Under the pieces are notes generated by a model. It was not told where the DNA came from and searched no databases. It saw only the letters and a list, made by a program, of their open reading frames with translations. A program made the translations under genes and the position numbers. This document shows positions 61,221 through 64,000 of a stretch of DNA of 64,000 nucleotides, one piece after another; positions within the stretch are counted from its first letter, which is position 1, and each line of letters begins with the position of its first letter. Source of the stretch: Thunnus maccoyii (lineage: Eukaryota > Chordata > Actinopteri > Scombriformes > Scombridae); NCBI RefSeq assembly GCF_910596095.1, contig NC_056552.1, forward strand, positions 15,008,111 to 15,072,110, in the 5' to 3' direction.

Positions 61221-63307
61221 ATGAGTATGTGCGTGCGTGTACAAATGTGAAGCACTGAGTACATATGAGTAGGTGTAGCTGCAGTGCTCACAGACTAGTG
61301 CATGTGTCTGCAGATATATCTTTGCAGATTTCTGTGTGTCAAGTGTCTCAAATTGCATTAATAATCAACTAATGTCATCAACTGCAAATGACAATATATT
61401 GGTAACTTGATCGGCTTGTTTTTACATATGAATACTGTATGTGTATGCATCTAACACACCCATACACACGCAAAGAAAAAGACTAATTTATAGCTGTGTC
61501 CAGTTTGCACAAAATGGAACATTTTTCGTCATCTTCAATATGCATGTGGAAAGAGAAGATGTCATATACACATATTCTTCTGCAAATTCAGTCAATTTTT
61601 GTCACATGGTCATAAGTTCTTTTGACTCTTTTGAAGTTGCAGCAGTGTATTTGAGCTACACACCGGTAATATTTACAGTAAATCAAACTGTGGAGTCTTA
61701 AAGACATTTTGCCTCCGGCTCAATCGGTTCTACTGACTTGTGTGTCACCCCATGACTTGGATTGCTGAGAACCTCTATAGACATACTGCTATACATTTTG
61801 CAATGAATGTTAAATGTCCTCCACAGTTACCTCATATTATCAAGGCATGAAAGCTGAAAGCTTCAATGATCTGCTGGGTCTTACTTTCTGGAAAACTGTA
61901 ACAAAGCTTTGTAATTTAGACATAATTGCATTGACGATAAGACGATAATGTTATGTGTGCAGTTTCCAATAATTATTCATGCTACAAAGTCACAACTTTA
62001 CTTGTAACTGGACAAATGCCATTCATAACTGAAGCAGAAAAGGTGACACTTACCTCCTGCAGGCACTCGCCCGGCTGACAGCAGTGACAAGTGACTGACC
62101 CCAGAGCAGCAAAAAAGCGTGACTTTATAAACACCACCTCTTTAAAGCTGGCTGTATGTGTGGGTGCATGCTGCTTGATAATGGGTGGGACTAACACATG
62201 CACACACACACACACACACACGCACACACACGTGTACATGCACACTTTAATTCACCATCTCCCTGACAGGCACATCCAACAGAGCAATGTGTTCCTGTCT
62301 CACCCATAATATTGATAGTAAATACAGTGACTTGGTATGTGCAGAAAACCAGTCGCACTGTGTCATTATCCAACCCGCATCTTATCACATTTAATGTCTG
62401 TGTTTGCAGAACAACAAAGGCTTGGATTACACTGCCGCGCCTGCCTGCTCACCTTCAACACCACCGGGATAGAGAGGGAAACTTTGGAGAAAGTCGCCTT
62501 TTATCTGTTCTTCTCTCTCTGCTTTTAAAATGGTCAAAATCTTATATCTGTCCATAGCCTGGAACTGAGGCCTGTGACATGACAAGAAAAGAGGAAGCCA
62601 GTTTTATTATTCACCTAAATATTGCAATGATTAATAGAGGCAAAAAAAGCATCTGAAGTGACTTACCCTCTGAAAGGGACATAAGTGGAGCCCTCCTGTT
62701 CATTTGTGTTCTGTTAGAGAGAAACAAAAAAATGAAATCACATTTAATCATATTAATCCTCTTTTTAAATCTCTTTGGTGACATTTACTGTAGTTGTTCT
62801 ATACATTGAAGTGTAATTCCTGTATTGTGGTATAGCACTCTAATGAAGTTATATTTGATGAATCATTATCAAAATCGAAGCAGAAAAGGCAACAGTCAGG
62901 TGATATCCTGACTACTGGTCCGTAGAGTTGGTCAAACTCCAAAAACGCTGGACCCTACCTTACACAGAATGCAACTTCCTAATATTCTTTATTAACAGCA
63001 CAATATTTACATATAAACAAAACTTATCACCCTGAGATAATAATGGCAACTCATATAAAGTCACTTCAGTAATGTGCTCAAATTTTCACCTCTGCCCTAG
63101 AGCCACCAAAGACATTATAAAACTGTCACTGTTACAGGCTGCATAGTACTATAAACTAACCTTTATGTGTAAAATCTGTGTAATTCCCTGTTAAATATCA
63201 AAATCATAAAAAGATCTCTCTCCTTAGTCTAATGTCCTTAATTCAGTGTGTGTGTGTTTGTGTGACTGTGTGTTTTCACTTACAGTCCTGAGCAGGTTAG
63301 ATGCCAT
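52224..63307 (-). CDS. slc4a1: Band 3 anion exchange protein (AE1, SLC4A1), 20 exons, 934 aa
   Basis: Electroneutral Cl-/HCO3- exchanger of red cells and some epithelia; its cytosolic part anchors the membrane skeleton. Exons, 5' to 3': 63307-63284, 62710-62667, 62571-62453, 62074-62054, 60659-60613, 59302-59122, 58833-58698, 57579-57507, 56981-56939, 56807-56623, 55852-55642, 55500-55297, 55214-55066, 54853-54659, 54510-54262, 54156-54067, 53782-53616, 53521-53280, 53104-52935, 52627-52454, 52304-52224 (21 segments; the 21-nt 62074-62054 is optional). Phases agree. The cytosolic domain (about 1-365) starts its conserved part at [12 protein letters not shown]. The membrane domain starts near [18 protein letters not shown]. 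Conserved: [38 protein letters not shown] (stilbene-site lysine), [17 protein letters not shown], and C-terminal [17 protein letters not shown]. Extracellular loop 3 is long, with NST, NAT and NTT sequons. The first 90 residues share little with human. This is probably slc4a1a of fish. Confidence 0.95.
53844..54041. mobile_element. TTAA-flanked MITE, 198 bp
   Basis: TTAA (53840-53843) then 'aggatgagttcgcaattttt'. The right end 'aaaaattgtgaacctatcct' is followed by TTAA (54042-54045). The arms form a near-complete palindrome. It sits in an slc4a1 intron between exons 54156-54067 and 53782-53616, and is a deletion derivative of the 575-bp copy at 40523. Confidence 0.85.
56205..56395. repeat. 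ATTAATCG-type dispersed repeat in slc4a1 intron
   Basis: 'agagctgcaacgattagtcg' on the left, 'caaatgactaatcgactcca' on the right, with 'ggacaaaacaagcaaatcga' inside. The ends are inverted. It is the best preserved of the five copies. Confidence 0.75.
60539..60604. repeat. (TG)n microsatellite, CA-sense, just after an slc4a1 5' splice site
   Basis: About 66 bases of TG with a few 'cg' variants. On the gene strand it is a CA repeat beginning 9 bases into the intron after exon 60659-60613. Confidence 0.95.
61161..61219. repeat. (TG)n microsatellite
   Basis: Nearly pure TG dinucleotides in a large 5' intron of slc4a1. Confidence 0.95.
62199..62232. repeat. (CA)n microsatellite
   Basis: CA dinucleotides with one 'cg' step, in slc4a1, about 125 bases upstream (gene sense) of the optional 21-nt exon. 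Confidence 0.95.
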
Positions 63308-64000
63308 TTTATCCCTATTTTCTTTGCCTCCTGTTGATAAGTCAGCAGAAAAGGCAATTACCTGAAACACATAGCAGCTTGTCATTCAACTTTGATGACC
63401 GTCAACAGGAAGATGAAGTCATAGCTGAGTCTTTTTTCCTAGTTTTGGTATCACGGTGAAACACACTGCTTTAACTCTACACATCCAAGTGTTATTACAG
63501 TAACCTACACACTGTATTGTATGTTGCCACTGTCAGAGATTTTATCTGAAAAAAATCACACACAAAGATATATTGCATGCAGGTACTGACACATGCATGG
63601 CTGCACAAATGCATACATGTACTGTACACAATCCCACACGCAGTCTTTCATTCGTCTGATAACAAATGACACAACAATTGACTGACAGAATTTATCAACA
63701 ATTTGCCTATTGAGTAGGCTTTATAATTACACATCTGTCCCAAAAATATGGGCTAGTAGGGGCCTACTAACTTACGAGTAGGTTCAGGAGGCTGTTATCA
63801 CCCATTCATTTCAGTTAGGCAGTGTTTGTGGAGCCCAGTAGAAGGCCTGTTATCAGGCATGTGCTGTCACGTGACTTTCAAATTTCCTTCTGTGAAAACA
63901 AAATACAAAAAAACAAAAAAATGATGGCTGACATTCCTTTAACTCTCAGTGGAAAATGCAATATTTTAAGATAGTTTCAGCAATAAAATTAATTTTGATA
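63308..64000 (-). other. slc4a1: slc4a1 5' UTR and upstream sequence
   Basis: A possible non-coding splice lies just upstream of the start: donor 'tttcag|gtaatt' near 63362 and acceptor 'ttatcaacag|gaggc' near 63328, an intron too short to trust. No further gene was seen to the window end, so the promoter and first exon may lie in or beyond this stretch. Confidence 0.35.

Noticed and set aside
62667-62702. Alternative slc4a1 start [12 protein letters not shown]
   Set aside because: It can join the downstream frame only if exon 62453-62571 is skipped. The longer model from 63307 uses all good splice sites and stays open, so it is preferred.

Overview
This window is nuclear DNA of a ray-finned fish, most probably a percomorph teleost. 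The basis is short GT-AG introns, vertebrate proteins close to human orthologues, dense palindromic MITEs of types common in percomorph genomes, a tRNA-derived SINE, Tc1-like remnants and many CA/GA/TA microsatellites. No prokaryotic, viral, CRISPR or operon-like feature was found. All exon models were built by hand from splice consensus, reading phase and remembered vertebrate orthologues, with no alignment or transcript data.

Layout. 1-7301: intergenic, mostly repeats and a GA microsatellite. 7302-18761 (+): mpp3, a p55-type MAGUK scaffold (18 coding exons, 582 aa). 18762-19901: gap between two converging genes, with a MITE. 24969-19902 (-): psmc5, proteasome ATPase Rpt6 (12 exons, 406 aa). 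34742-26967 (-): smarcd2, BAF60b (13 exons, 507 aa). 41279-37855 (-): an atxn7l3 paralogue that closes after 201 codons without an SCA7 domain. 49589-44016 (-): a UBTF-like gene with three HMG boxes (460 aa). 63307-52224 (-): slc4a1, band 3 anion exchanger (20 exons, 934 aa). Every coding model keeps frame across all its junctions.

The genes are not one pathway. smarcd2 (BAF remodelling), atxn7l3 (SAGA deubiquitinase module) and ubtf-like (rDNA transcription) are nuclear; psmc5 is housekeeping proteolysis; slc4a1 is red-cell or ionocyte bicarbonate transport; mpp3 is a membrane scaffold. From memory, the order joins two blocks that lie apart on human chromosome 17: PSMC5-SMARCD2 (17q23.3) and ATXN7L3-UBTF-SLC4A1, with MPP3 (17q21.31). 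Five genes run on the minus strand as slc4a1 > ubtf-like > atxn7l3 > smarcd2 > psmc5, and mpp3 converges on psmc5.

I found no candidate for a new biological system. The most unusual points are: an 18-nt microexon in mpp3 whose skipping makes a stop codon exactly at the junction, beside a NAGNAG acceptor that could undo it; the shortened atxn7l3 and ubtf-like neighbours; a SINE that supplies almost the whole slc4a1 3' UTR and its AATAAA; CA repeats just after 5' splice sites in three genes; a hAT-like MITE with a perfect 8-bp target duplication; and a TTAA-flanked MITE family.
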